This document shows positions 19,191 to 26,454 of a DNA stretch of 33,505 bases, one piece after another. How positions within the stretch are numbered: position 1 is the first letter of the stretch; each line of letters begins with the position of its first letter. The notes beneath the pieces were generated by a model that saw only the letters and a list, made by a program, of their open reading frames with translations, was not told the DNA's origin and made no database searches. A program made the position numbers and the translations under genes. The DNA comes from Oscillospiraceae bacterium (GTDB taxonomy: Bacteria; Bacillota; Clostridia; Oscillospirales; Oscillospiraceae), in assembly GCA_016292255.1 (NCBI GenBank), contig JAEEZZ010000003.1, positions 1 through 33,505 on the forward strand, given 5' to 3'.

Positions 19191-20681
19191 ATGAAAATGC
19201 GCAAAAAAAGGCCCCTCAGAAGGAGCATCGCTTGTGGCTGTTTCCTCTTTATAGCGGTACTCTGCCTTGCTTTGAGCGTTTTGAATTACTTTGATCAGAG
19301 GGCGTCTCTGTATGCGCGGTATCAGTTCTATATCACGGACCTCCTGCGCTATATGGATCGCCGGATCGACGACGCGGACATGATCCGCTGCATCGAAACA
19401 GGAGAGGAAAGCCAGATCTACCGGCAGACCCTTCGTTTCGCGGACGAGATCATGAACACCCACAAGATCCATTATCTCTATATCGAAAAGCCGCTGAACC
19501 TCAATGAGACGGAGAACGTCATGTGCGTGCTCTCCGCGGAGGACGACTACAACCGTTATCTGGACTCTGAGGGCAATCTCTATCTGGGCTGGATCTCAGA
19601 CAACGAATACAGCACGGAGTCTGTAAAGCGGCTTTTTGCGATCATGGAGCAGGACGAGATCGTCTTCTATGAGAACAAGACCACCTGGGGCTACGATTAC
19701 ACCGGATCCCTTCCCCTAAAAGACGCGGCGGGAAAGTCCTACGCGGTTCTGTCCGTGGATGTGGATATCACCGAAATCTACTCGGAGCTTTTGACCCATA
19801 TGCTCAAGAACTTTGTTCTGATCGTCTGCATGGGCCTGCTGCTTACCGTGTCGTTTTTGGACTGGATCAGGCACAACGTCACAGAGCCGATCCAACAGCT
19901 GGAAAAGAGCGTGGTGGATTACGCGGCCAGAAGTCACGGACAGCGAAATGTGGAAGCGTTCAAATTTGAAGCCCCGGAGATCCGTTCCAATAACGAGGTG
20001 AGAGCCCTGTCTGAGGCCATCACGCAGATGACGGAGGATATGCAGGGCTACGTTTCGGAGTTCCTTTCCGCGGAGGAAAAGGCCAAGAGTATGCGCGAGC
20101 TGGCGGATCAGATGAGCGAGCTGGCCGTGGCGGATACCTTGACCGGGATCCGGAATAAAAACGCCTTTGCGCTGGAGATCGGGAAGCTGGAGCGGGAGCT
20201 GCAGGACGATCGCGGGCTCCATTTTGCCCTCGGGATGGTAGATCTGAACTATCTGAAGCGGCTCAACGATACCTACGGCCACGAAAAGGGAGACGATGCG
20301 CTTCGGCGTACGTCCCGCCTGCTCTGTAAGGTGTTTTCCCATTCCCAGGTGTTCCGTGTGGGCGGGGATGAGTTTGCGGTCATTCTCCGGGCGTACGATT
20401 ATCAGCACGCCGAATCGCTTCAAAACCAGTTTATGAGCCAGATCACCCCGGATCCCTTTGCGGAGGAGGAGCCCTGGGATCATATTTCCGCCTCCATCGG
20501 CATCGCGCTTTACGATCCCAGCACAGACAGCACGGTGGATGAGGTCCTGAAGCGCGCCGATCAGATCATGTACGAGCAAAAGAAAAAAATGAAGGCGATC
20601 CGGACGGACACTGTTTCGCCGAATCGACCGGATCAGGAAGAAGCCGCCTCCTCTACAGACGAACCCGCCGGGGATTCGTGA
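19191..20681 (+). CDS. Membrane-bound diguanylate cyclase (GGDEF domain)
   Basis: 496 residues. TM1 is at about 12-32, an extracytoplasmic sensor-like region at about 33-200 (possibly a Cache-type fold), TM2 at about 203-222, a HAMP-like linker with coiled coil at about 225-320, and a GGDEF domain at about 325-480. The active site is intact (RVGGDEFAVI), with LTGIRNKNAF and YLKRLNDTYGHEKGDD upstream, so c-di-GMP synthesis is expected. The inhibitory RxxD site nine residues before GGDEF is absent (FSHS), so product feedback by that route is unlikely. The stretch after the domain is short and polar. The start at 19191 is 11 bases after leuS with only a weak TAGGA site. Its ligand is unknown. 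Confidence 0.9.
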   Translation: MKMRKKRPLRRSIACGCFLFIAVLCLALSVLNYFDQRASLYARYQFYITDLLRYMDRRIDDADMIRCIETGEESQIYRQTLRFADEIMNTHKIHYLYIEKPLNLNETENVMCVLSAEDDYNRYLDSEGNLYLGWISDNEYSTESVKRLFAIMEQDEIVFYENKTTWGYDYTGSLPLKDAAGKSYAVLSVDVDITEIYSELLTHMLKNFVLIVCMGLLLTVSFLDWIRHNVTEPIQQLEKSVVDYAARSHGQRNVEAFKFEAPEIRSNNEVRALSEAITQMTEDMQGYVSEFLSAEEKAKSMRELADQMSELAVADTLTGIRNKNAFALEIGKLERELQDDRGLHFALGMVDLNYLKRLNDTYGHEKGDDALRRTSRLLCKVFSHSQVFRVGGDEFAVILRAYDYQHAESLQNQFMSQITPDPFAEEEPWDHISASIGIALYDPSTDSTVDEVLKRADQIMYEQKKKMKAIRTDTVSPNRPDQEEAASSTDEPAGDS

Positions 20682-20730
20682 GCTTGTTTTCACTTTTTGA
20701 AAAATACTTCAAAAAATATTGTTTTTTTCC

Positions 20731-20759
20731 TTGACATTTGACAAAATGACCTGTATAAT
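20731..20759 (+). promoter_or_regulatory. Promoter of rpsU
   Basis: TTGACA (20731-20736), 17-base spacer, TATAAT (20754-20759): a full-consensus housekeeping promoter. A second TTGACA at 20738 is too close to the -10 to be used. Confidence 0.88.
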
Positions 20760-20765
20760 AACCAC

Positions 20766-20810
20766 GCCTTTCGAAAAAGGCCCTGAAAGCGACCTGGACA
20801 GAACCGGTCG
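20766..20810 (+). promoter_or_regulatory. Structured leader of rpsU
   Basis: Two hairpins in the predicted 5' untranslated region. GCCTTT-CGAA-AAAGGC (20766-20781) is a perfect 6-bp stem with a tetraloop right at the expected transcript start. CGACC (20790-20794) pairs with GGTCG (20806-20810). The ribosome site GGAGGGAGG follows. They could stabilise the mRNA or bind S21 for feedback; the sequence does not say which. Confidence 0.5.
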
Positions 20811-20830
20811 TGTCGGAGGGAGGGAAATCA

Positions 20831-21013
20831 ATGTCTGAGATCAAGGTCAAGGAAAACGAGTCCTTGGAGAACGCGCTGAAGCGCTTCAAGCGGAGCTGCC
20901 AGAAGGCAGGCATCCAGCAGGAGGTCCGCAAGCGTGAGCATTACGTCAGCCCCAGCCTGAAGCGGAAGCAGAAGAGCGAGGCTGCCCGTAAGAACAAGAG
21001 AAGAGGCTTCTGA
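20831..21013 (+). CDS. rpsU: 30S ribosomal protein S21
   Basis: 60 residues, the normal length. Starts [20 protein letters not shown], then the basic [19 protein letters not shown] and the end KNKRRGF. S21 sits at the mRNA exit region of the small subunit. The ATG at 20831 is preceded by GGAGGGAGGGAAATCA. A longer frame from 20810 would begin inside the leader. Monocistronic, with its own promoter and terminator. Confidence 0.97.
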   Translation: MSEIKVKENESLENALKRFKRSCQKAGIQQEVRKREHYVSPSLKRKQKSEAARKNKRRGF

Positions 21014-21037
21014 TTTCCCAGTGTATGGAAGAAAAAC

Positions 21038-21072
21038 GATCTCCGCCGGCAATGGCGGAGATCTTCTTTTTT
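21038..21072 (+). terminator. Terminator of rpsU
   Basis: A perfect 10-bp stem, GATCTCCGCC with GGCGGAGATC, 6-base loop, then TTCTTTTTT. Confidence 0.95.
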
Positions 21073-21097
21073 GCTTGAAAAAACTCTGTCGACCCTC

Positions 21098-21126
21098 TTT
21101 ACAAACGAATACAAGTATGGTATATT
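21098..21126 (+). promoter_or_regulatory. Promoter of the ECF S-component gene
   Basis: TTTACA (21098-21103), 17-base spacer ending in TGG (extended -10), TATATT (21121-21126). The leader to the ATG is under 50 bases, too short for a metabolite riboswitch. Confidence 0.7.
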
Positions 21127-21179
21127 ACGGATGCGCTGTATCCGACAACAGGGCGGAACAGCAGCAGGAGGAATTGAAT

Positions 21180-22019
21180 ATGATACAAGCAACTACTTCC
21201 GTCATGGGCTCGAACGGCCGGAATACCGGAAAAGAACAGGTTCGCAAGCTGACACTTGCAGCTATGCTGACTGCCGTTGTGGTGGTTCTGGCCCTGCTTG
21301 GCACCGCCATCCGTTTTGGCACCTTCAACGTCAATCTGGCGCTTGTCCCCATCGTGATCGGTGCGGCTCTGCTGGGCGTCTGGTATGGCGCCTGGTTCGG
21401 CTTCGTCAACGCCATGGTGATCCTGCTCTCCGGTGACGCCGGCCCCTTTATTGCGGTCAATGCCTTAGGCACGGTCATCACCGTGGTTGCCAAGGGTGTC
21501 CTGGCCGGCCTCTGCTCCGGCCTGGTCTACCGCGCCATGCAGAAGCACAACCATTATGCCGCCGTGCTCCTGGCTGCGCTGGTCTGCCCGGTGGTGAACA
21601 CGGGCGTGTTCCTCATCGGCTGCCGCCTCTTCTTCTGGAAGACGCTCAGCCAGTGGGCGCAGGGAACTGACGCCGGCTCCACCTTCTCCTATGTGATCGT
21701 TTTCCTGGTCGGTGTGAATTTCCTGCTTGAGGTCGCGATCAACGTGATCCTTGCGCCTGTGATCGCCCGTCTGCTGGGCTTCTCGGAGGACAAGAACGTC
21801 TCCATGATCACCTACGGCGCGGTCCTGGCCGCTGTGGGCCTTGGCATTCTGATCTTCTCCCTTGTGCTGCTGAATCGCGCGGCGGCGGGAGAGAACCTCG
21901 GCGTTGAGAAACCGGAGACTCGCTACACAGTCATGGCGATCGTGTCCGGCGTTGTTCTGGCCGGAGGCAGTGCGCTGGCTGCGTTCGGAGCGATTCGCAG
22001 GAAGAAAACCAACGGTTGA
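21180..22019 (+). CDS. ECF transporter S component-like membrane protein
   Basis: 279 residues from the ATG at 21180, which follows AGGAGGAATTGAAT. After a polar N-terminus, residues ~23-215 form about six hydrophobic helices with the S-component pattern (KLTLAAMLTAVVVVLALLG, then RFGTFNVNLALVPIVIGA, LLGVWYGAWFGFVNAM). Two further helices, VLAAVGLGILIFSLVLL and IVSGVVLAGGSALAAFGAI, follow a charged loop; this extension is longer than a typical ~190-residue S component. S components bind a vitamin and work with a shared EcfT/A module, which is not here. The substrate cannot be assigned; pantothenate or another vitamin is possible. Confidence 0.75.
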   Translation: MIQATTSVMGSNGRNTGKEQVRKLTLAAMLTAVVVVLALLGTAIRFGTFNVNLALVPIVIGAALLGVWYGAWFGFVNAMVILLSGDAGPFIAVNALGTVITVVAKGVLAGLCSGLVYRAMQKHNHYAAVLLAALVCPVVNTGVFLIGCRLFFWKTLSQWAQGTDAGSTFSYVIVFLVGVNFLLEVAINVILAPVIARLLGFSEDKNVSMITYGAVLAAVGLGILIFSLVLLNRAAAGENLGVEKPETRYTVMAIVSGVVLAGGSALAAFGAIRRKKTNG

Positions 22020-22053
22020 ATATGAAGCAAATCTAAAGATTTTGCTGAGAAGG

Positions 22054-22083
22054 ATCGGACGCCCTTCGGCGTCCGATTTTTTT
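22054..22083 (+). terminator. Terminator of the ECF S-component gene
   Basis: A perfect 10-bp stem, ATCGGACGCC with GGCGTCCGAT, CTTC loop, and T7. The secD promoter begins two bases later. Confidence 0.95.
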
Positions 22084-22084
22084 G

Positions 22085-22113
22085 TTGACGGATGCTGTAG
22101 TTTGTTGTATAAT
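22085..22113 (+). promoter_or_regulatory. Promoter of secD-secF
   Basis: TTGACG (22085-22090), 17-base spacer, TATAAT (22108-22113), 36 bases upstream of secD. Confidence 0.82.
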
Positions 22114-22148
22114 ACCGTGGAATCCCAAACAGGAGGTTAGAAAGAGGA

Positions 22149-23453
22149 ATGAAAAAATCCGTAATCACCCTTGTGGTTGTCGTCCTTGTGGTGGCGGGGC
22201 TGCTGTTCACAGCGCTTTGCGGCATCTTCTATTACAAGACCGACGAAGCAACGAATGAGTCAAAAAGAGTCGACATCATCCAGCCTGCGTCCGACGGTGT
22301 CGTCCTGGGTCTTGACCTGGTCGGCGGCTCCGAGATCACCTACGAAGCTGTGATCCCGGACGACTTTGATCTGAACAATCTTGCCGATGGCATGGAAGTG
22401 GCCCGCACGATGCTGCAGCAGCGCCTGGACTCTCTGGGCTACACCGAAGCGTCCTGCTATATCTCCGGCGAGCGTCGGCTTGTGGTGGAGATCCCCTCCG
22501 TGGAGGATCCCGAGAAGGCCGTCAAGCAGCTGGGCGCCACCGCTGTGGTCAACTTCGTGGATGCCGACGGCACCGTCTGGCTGACCGGCTCCGATATTTC
22601 CAAAGCGGAATATGAGAATTCCGTCACCGACTCCACCGGCATCAGCCGTCCCCATGTCCGCCTGGATCTGACCTCGGAAGGCCGCTCCAAGCTGTATCAG
22701 GCTTCCGTGAAGGTCTTGGCCCGCACCGACGGGAACACCTATCTTGCCATTCAGATGGACGGCGAGCAGATCAGCGCGCCTTACGTCCAGTCCACCCTGG
22801 ATACCGACTCCGTCATCATTTCCGTCAATTCGGAGAATGCGGAGGAGCAGTCCCGTTATCTGGCCAACATTATCTCCGCCGGCCGTCTGCCCTTTGAGCT
22901 TACCACCGCCAAGCAGCAGACCATCGGCGCGTCCCTGGGCGAGAAGAGCCTTTCCACCAGCCTGCTGGCCGGTCTGATCGGTCTGATCCTGGTCATGATC
23001 TTCATGATCGTGGTCTACCGTCTGATGGGCGTTATCTCCTGCGTTGCCCTCGTCTGCTACGCCTCCCTGTTTGCGGTGGCGATCTCCGTGTTCCACGTCA
23101 ACCTCAGCCTGCCCGGTATTGCCGGTATCATCCTGACTGTGGGTATGGCCGTGGATGCCAACGTCATTATCTTCGAGCGAATCAAGGAAGAGCTGCGCTT
23201 GGGGAAGACCCTGCGCTTTGCCATTGAGTCCGGCTACAAGCGCGCGCTTCTGGCCATCATCGACGCCAACGTGACCACCATGATCGCCGGCTTCGTTCTG
23301 CTGTGGCAGGGCTCCGGCACGATCCTCGGCTTTGCCACGACCCTGCTGATCGGCGTGGCGCTGTCCATGCTGGTGATGCTGGTCATGACCAAGGTCCTGC
23401 TCAAGACCGCCGTGGGCTTGAAGATTACCAATCTCAAGCTCTACTGCGTGTAA
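22149..23453 (+). CDS. secD: Protein translocase subunit SecD
   Basis: 434 residues. An N-terminal membrane helix (~5-28) is followed by a large outside domain starting GVVLGLDLVGGSEITYE, then five C-terminal helices from about 275. Conserved late motifs are LPGIAGIILTVGMAVDANVIIFERIKEE, with the membrane Asp used in proton coupling, and the GYKRALLAIIDANVTTMIAG block. SecD with SecF uses the proton or sodium gradient to pull secreted proteins out of SecYEG. The ATG at 22149 follows GGAGGTTAGAAAGAGGA. secF follows after 16 bases. Confidence 0.96.
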   Translation: MKKSVITLVVVVLVVAGLLFTALCGIFYYKTDEATNESKRVDIIQPASDGVVLGLDLVGGSEITYEAVIPDDFDLNNLADGMEVARTMLQQRLDSLGYTEASCYISGERRLVVEIPSVEDPEKAVKQLGATAVVNFVDADGTVWLTGSDISKAEYENSVTDSTGISRPHVRLDLTSEGRSKLYQASVKVLARTDGNTYLAIQMDGEQISAPYVQSTLDTDSVIISVNSENAEEQSRYLANIISAGRLPFELTTAKQQTIGASLGEKSLSTSLLAGLIGLILVMIFMIVVYRLMGVISCVALVCYASLFAVAISVFHVNLSLPGIAGIILTVGMAVDANVIIFERIKEELRLGKTLRFAIESGYKRALLAIIDANVTTMIAGFVLLWQGSGTILGFATTLLIGVALSMLVMLVMTKVLLKTAVGLKITNLKLYCV

Positions 23454-23469
23454 GAAAGGAGGCGTCGAT

Positions 23470-24378
23470 ATGTTTGAAAAATATAGAGGCTTCAGCTTTA
23501 CAAAGCATTTTAAGCTGTTCGGCATCATTTCCCTGATCATGATCTCCGTCGGCCTGGTGAGTCTGATCCTGACGGTTTGCGGCGTCTCTGGCCTGTTCAA
23601 CTTTGACATCGACTTTGTGGGCGGCACCACCTTCGAATTCCAGCTTCCCTCCACGGTGGATAAGACTGTCACCGACCGCGCGGCTTCCATCTTTGAAGAA
23701 GTCACCGGCAAGAAGGCCTCCTCCGTCACCTCCTCCGGCACCAACGGCCTTCGCATCAAGGCGCTGGAGCTGACCGACGAGCAGGTCGAGGCGGTTCAGA
23801 ACGCCATCGCGGAAGCCTACAACGTCAATATCCAGAACGGCTTCCAGGTGGAGCGCGTCTCCTCCTCCGTGGGCAAGGATCTCTCTAAGGCGGCCTTCAC
23901 GGCCTCCATTGTGGCGGTTGCGCTGATCCTTGTATACATCGGCTTCCGCTTTGAGTTCCGCTCCGGTCTGGCAGCGATCTGCGCGCTGGTGCACGACCTG
24001 CTGGTGATGCTCAGTATGTACGTGATCTTCCGCATCCCCTTCAACATCAACTTCATCGCCGCCGCGCTGACCATCCTGGGCTATTCCATCAACGCCACCA
24101 TCGTGGTCTTTGACCGGATCCGGGAAAACCGCAAGTCCATGCGTACCGGCAATTTCGGCGAGATCGTGGACGCCTCCATCTGGGATACCATGACCCGTTC
24201 CATCAACACCACCATCACCACCCTGGTTGTTATGGTCATGCTTCTGATCCTGGGCGTCAGCTCCATCCGCAACTTCGCCCTGCCCATCTGCATCGGCATC
24301 ATCTGCGGCTGCTATTCCTCCGTCTGCATTTCCGGCCCGCTGTGGAACAAGTTCAACGGCGGTAAGATCCGGCGCTGA
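23470..24378 (+). CDS. secF: Protein translocase subunit SecF
   Basis: 302 residues. N-terminal helix (~18-40), DFVGGTTFEFQLP in the outside domain, and five C-terminal helices with SIVAVALILVYIGFRFEFR, ALTILGYSINATIVVFDRIREN and SINTTITTLVVMVMLLILG. The Asp in VVFDRIREN is the SecF counterpart of the SecD Asp. The ATG at 23470 follows AAGGAGGCGTCGAT. Second gene of the secDF pair, ended by a strong terminator. Confidence 0.96.
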   Translation: MFEKYRGFSFTKHFKLFGIISLIMISVGLVSLILTVCGVSGLFNFDIDFVGGTTFEFQLPSTVDKTVTDRAASIFEEVTGKKASSVTSSGTNGLRIKALELTDEQVEAVQNAIAEAYNVNIQNGFQVERVSSSVGKDLSKAAFTASIVAVALILVYIGFRFEFRSGLAAICALVHDLLVMLSMYVIFRIPFNINFIAAALTILGYSINATIVVFDRIRENRKSMRTGNFGEIVDASIWDTMTRSINTTITTLVVMVMLLILGVSSIRNFALPICIGIICGCYSSVCISGPLWNKFNGGKIRR

Positions 24379-24400
24379 ATCTGAATCAAATATTTGCTAT

Positions 24401-24447
24401 GACCTCCCGCGATCGCCTGCGCGATCCCGGGAGGTCATATTTTTTCT
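24401..24447 (+). terminator. Terminator of secD-secF
   Basis: A long stem: GACCTCCC with GGGAGGTC outside and GCGATCGC with GCGATC inside, then ATATTTTTTCT. It separates secDF from the sporulation operon. Confidence 0.93.
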
Positions 24448-24478
24448 CCCGCTCATATCCTGTTGCAGGTGATGAACG

Positions 24479-25453
24479 ATGGACAAACGATTGGAGCCCG
24501 TTCCGGATCTGTTTCCGGATCCCATGCGGGCCGCAGTAAGATCGCTCCTTTGCGAGCGGGGCGCCCAGGTGGAGGAGCTGCGCCTGCGGGCAGGCTGCCG
24601 CGCCGGATGGGTGAGCGCCGGGCGGGAGCTCGCGTTGGGCGGCCAGAGCGTTCCGCCTGTTACCCCGGAGCTGTTGGAGGAGATCGTCCGCAGAGCGTCC
24701 GGATACGCCGTCTACGCGGTGCAGGAGCAGCTGCGGAAGGGCTTTCTGACCTTGCCCGGCGGACACAGGCTGGGGGTTTGCGGGACGGCGTCGGTGGAAA
24801 ACGGAGCGGTGAAGACGATCCGCAGCTACCAATCCCTGATGATGCGGATCGCGAGTCAAAGGATGGGCTGCGCCGATCCGGTCGCCGGCTTTGTCCGGGG
24901 CAATCCGGACTCTACGCTGATCCTCGGGCCGCCCGGCGTCGGGAAAACCACCGTGCTGCGGGACCTGGTTCGCCAGATGTCCGACCGCTGCGGCTGCCGT
25001 ATGGCCCTGGTGGACGAGCGGGGAGAGCTGGCGGCCTGCAGGGACGGCCTGCCGCAGCTGGATGTGGGGAAATACACCGACGTTCTGACCGGCTTTCCCA
25101 AGGCCGACGCCATCGAGCTGCTGGTTCGCACCATGGCGCCCGGGTGGATCGCTCTGGACGAGATCACCGCTTCGGAGGATGTGACAGCCATGCAGCGGGC
25201 GTCCTGCTGCGGCGTCCGGTTCTTTGCGACGGCCCACGCCTTCCGGGTCTCCGATCTTTGGGATCGGCCGCTGTATCGGGGACTGCTGGATACCAAGGTG
25301 TTTCAAAATGTTGCGCTGATCCGGCCGGATCGGAGCATTGTCTGTGAAAGGATGCATGATGTTTTATTGCAAGCTGACCGGGGCGTGCCTGATCTTGGCC
25401 GCCTCCCTGTGGGCGGGCTTTCATGCCGCCCTGCGCCTGCGCCGGACCCATGA
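24479..25453 (+). CDS. spoIIIAA: Stage III sporulation protein AA (secretion ATPase)
   Basis: 324 residues. It resembles type II/IV secretion ATPases and powers the SpoIIIA-SpoIIQ channel between mother cell and forespore. Walker A is LGPPGVGKTTVLRDL (~147-161). Further blocks are MALVDERGELAAC, LVRTMAPGWIALDEITASED (Walker B region) and a late FFATAHAF. The family end is near CERMHDVLLQ, but the frame runs on about 25 residues and overlaps spoIIIAB by 98 bases, which is unusual. The ATG at 24479 has AGGTGATG just upstream. First gene of eight; sporulation sigma-E control is expected from other species. Confidence 0.95.
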   Translation: MDKRLEPVPDLFPDPMRAAVRSLLCERGAQVEELRLRAGCRAGWVSAGRELALGGQSVPPVTPELLEEIVRRASGYAVYAVQEQLRKGFLTLPGGHRLGVCGTASVENGAVKTIRSYQSLMMRIASQRMGCADPVAGFVRGNPDSTLILGPPGVGKTTVLRDLVRQMSDRCGCRMALVDERGELAACRDGLPQLDVGKYTDVLTGFPKADAIELLVRTMAPGWIALDEITASEDVTAMQRASCCGVRFFATAHAFRVSDLWDRPLYRGLLDTKVFQNVALIRPDRSIVCERMHDVLLQADRGVPDLGRLPVGGLSCRPAPAPDP

Positions 25454-25874
25454 GACGCTCCGGGATCTTGCTTCCGCCCTGGAACTGATGGCAGGGGAGA
25501 TATCCTTTGCCGCCACGCCGCTGGTGCCCCTCTGCCGCCGTGCGGGAGAGGGAAAATCGGAACCGGTGCGAAGCTTCTTCAATGTGCTGGCACGGGAAGC
25601 CGGCAAGCCGGATTTTGCGCCGGAGGGTATGACCCGCCTTGCCTGTGCGGAATCTGGGGTGGTTTTGCCGGAGCCCGCCTTGTCCGGCATGGAACGCCTG
25701 TTCGACGGCTTCGGGCGCTATGACCGGGAGGGGCAGCTTCGCCAGCTGCGCCTGGCCAGCGGGGAGCTGGCAGAATTGAACGGCGCGTTGACTGAGCAGT
25801 TGGATGGCCGCTGCAGAACCTATGAAGTCCTTGGGATGACGGTGGGCGCGGCAATGTTGGTGTTGGTGCTCTGA
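25356..25874 (+). CDS. spoIIIAB: Stage III sporulation protein AB
   Basis: 172 residues from the ATG at 25356 (AAAGGA site just upstream); another ATG follows at once. The N-terminal membrane helix LTGACLILAASLWAGFHAA is followed by RLRRTHETLRDLASALELMAGEISFAATPL, typical of the family, then a helical domain and a C-terminal helix (TYEVLGMTVGAAMLVLVL). The family shares a fold with GspF/archaeal secretion platform proteins. Its 5' end lies inside the spoIIIAA frame, and its stop overlaps the spoIIIAC ATG by one base. Confidence 0.93.
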   Translation: MMFYCKLTGACLILAASLWAGFHAALRLRRTHETLRDLASALELMAGEISFAATPLVPLCRRAGEGKSEPVRSFFNVLAREAGKPDFAPEGMTRLACAESGVVLPEPALSGMERLFDGFGRYDREGQLRQLRLASGELAELNGALTEQLDGRCRTYEVLGMTVGAAMLVLVL

Positions 25875-26068
25875 TGGAAGTTGATCTGATTTTTAAGATT
25901 GCGGCGGTGGGGATCATGATCTCCATTCTGAACCAGGTTTTGGTTCGCTCCGGGCGGGAGGAGCAGGCCACCATGACCACCCTGGCCGGCCTGGTGGTCG
26001 TTCTGATGATCGTTGTGGAGAAGATCGCCGACCTCTTCGCTCTGGTCAAGGAACTGTTTCATTTCTGA
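25874..26068 (+). CDS. spoIIIAC: Stage III sporulation protein AC
   Basis: 64 residues, the family length. Two membrane helices (LIFKIAAVGIMISILNQVL and LAGLVVVLMIVVEKIADLF) joined by the conserved VRSGREEQATMTT loop. Part of the inner-membrane channel of the SpoIIIA complex. Start and stop overlap neighbours as TGATG. Confidence 0.95.
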   Translation: MEVDLIFKIAAVGIMISILNQVLVRSGREEQATMTTLAGLVVVLMIVVEKIADLFALVKELFHF

Positions 26069-26454
26069 TGGATACGTCCTTTCGCCTGTCAGCCATGCTT
26101 CTCACGGCAACCGTCCTGACCCTTGTGCTCAAAAAGCAGAATCCGGAGCTGAGCCTGGTGCTGACCCTGGCCGCCTGTGCGGTAGCCGCCGGCCTGCTGA
26201 TTCGCTGCCTGGAGCCGGTTCTGTCTCTTGCGGCCTCTCTGGCCGCCCGGGCGGAGCTGGAGGACAAGCTGATCGCCCCGCTTTGGAAATGCCTGGGCCT
26301 GGGCCTTTTGACAGAGCTTACCTCCGCCGTCTGCGCAGACGCGGGCCAGTCCGCCATGGCCAAGCTTGCCGAGCTGGGCGGGAGCCTGCTGTGCCTGGTG
26401 ATCAGCCTGCCGCTGCTGCAAGCTGTGCTGGCCTTGATTGAGGAATTGCTATGA
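26068..26454 (+). CDS. spoIIIAD: Stage III sporulation protein AD
   Basis: 128 residues with several membrane helices: AMLLTATVLTLVLKKQNPE, LVLTLAACAVAAGLLIRCLE and a C-terminal LLCLVISLPLLQAVLALIEE. The conserved loop AVCADAGQSAMAKLAELGG is clear. Homologous to SpoIIIAC but longer. TGATG junction with spoIIIAC; ATGA junction with spoIIIAE. Confidence 0.94.
   Translation: MDTSFRLSAMLLTATVLTLVLKKQNPELSLVLTLAACAVAAGLLIRCLEPVLSLAASLAARAELEDKLIAPLWKCLGLGLLTELTSAVCADAGQSAMAKLAELGGSLLCLVISLPLLQAVLALIEELL

Noticed and set aside
20660-20720. Possible terminator at the end of the diguanylate cyclase gene
   Set aside because: CGAACCC/GGGATTCG pairs with a bulge inside the coding end, and an AT-rich stem (TTTTTGAA/TTCAAAAA) follows. 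Neither gives a convincing GC stem plus T-run.
24435-24461. Possible sigma-E promoter for spoIIIA (TCATATT, then CATATCCT)
   Set aside because: The boxes resemble the sigma-E consensus, but the spacer is only about 12 bases and the -35 overlaps the secDF terminator, so I do not call it.
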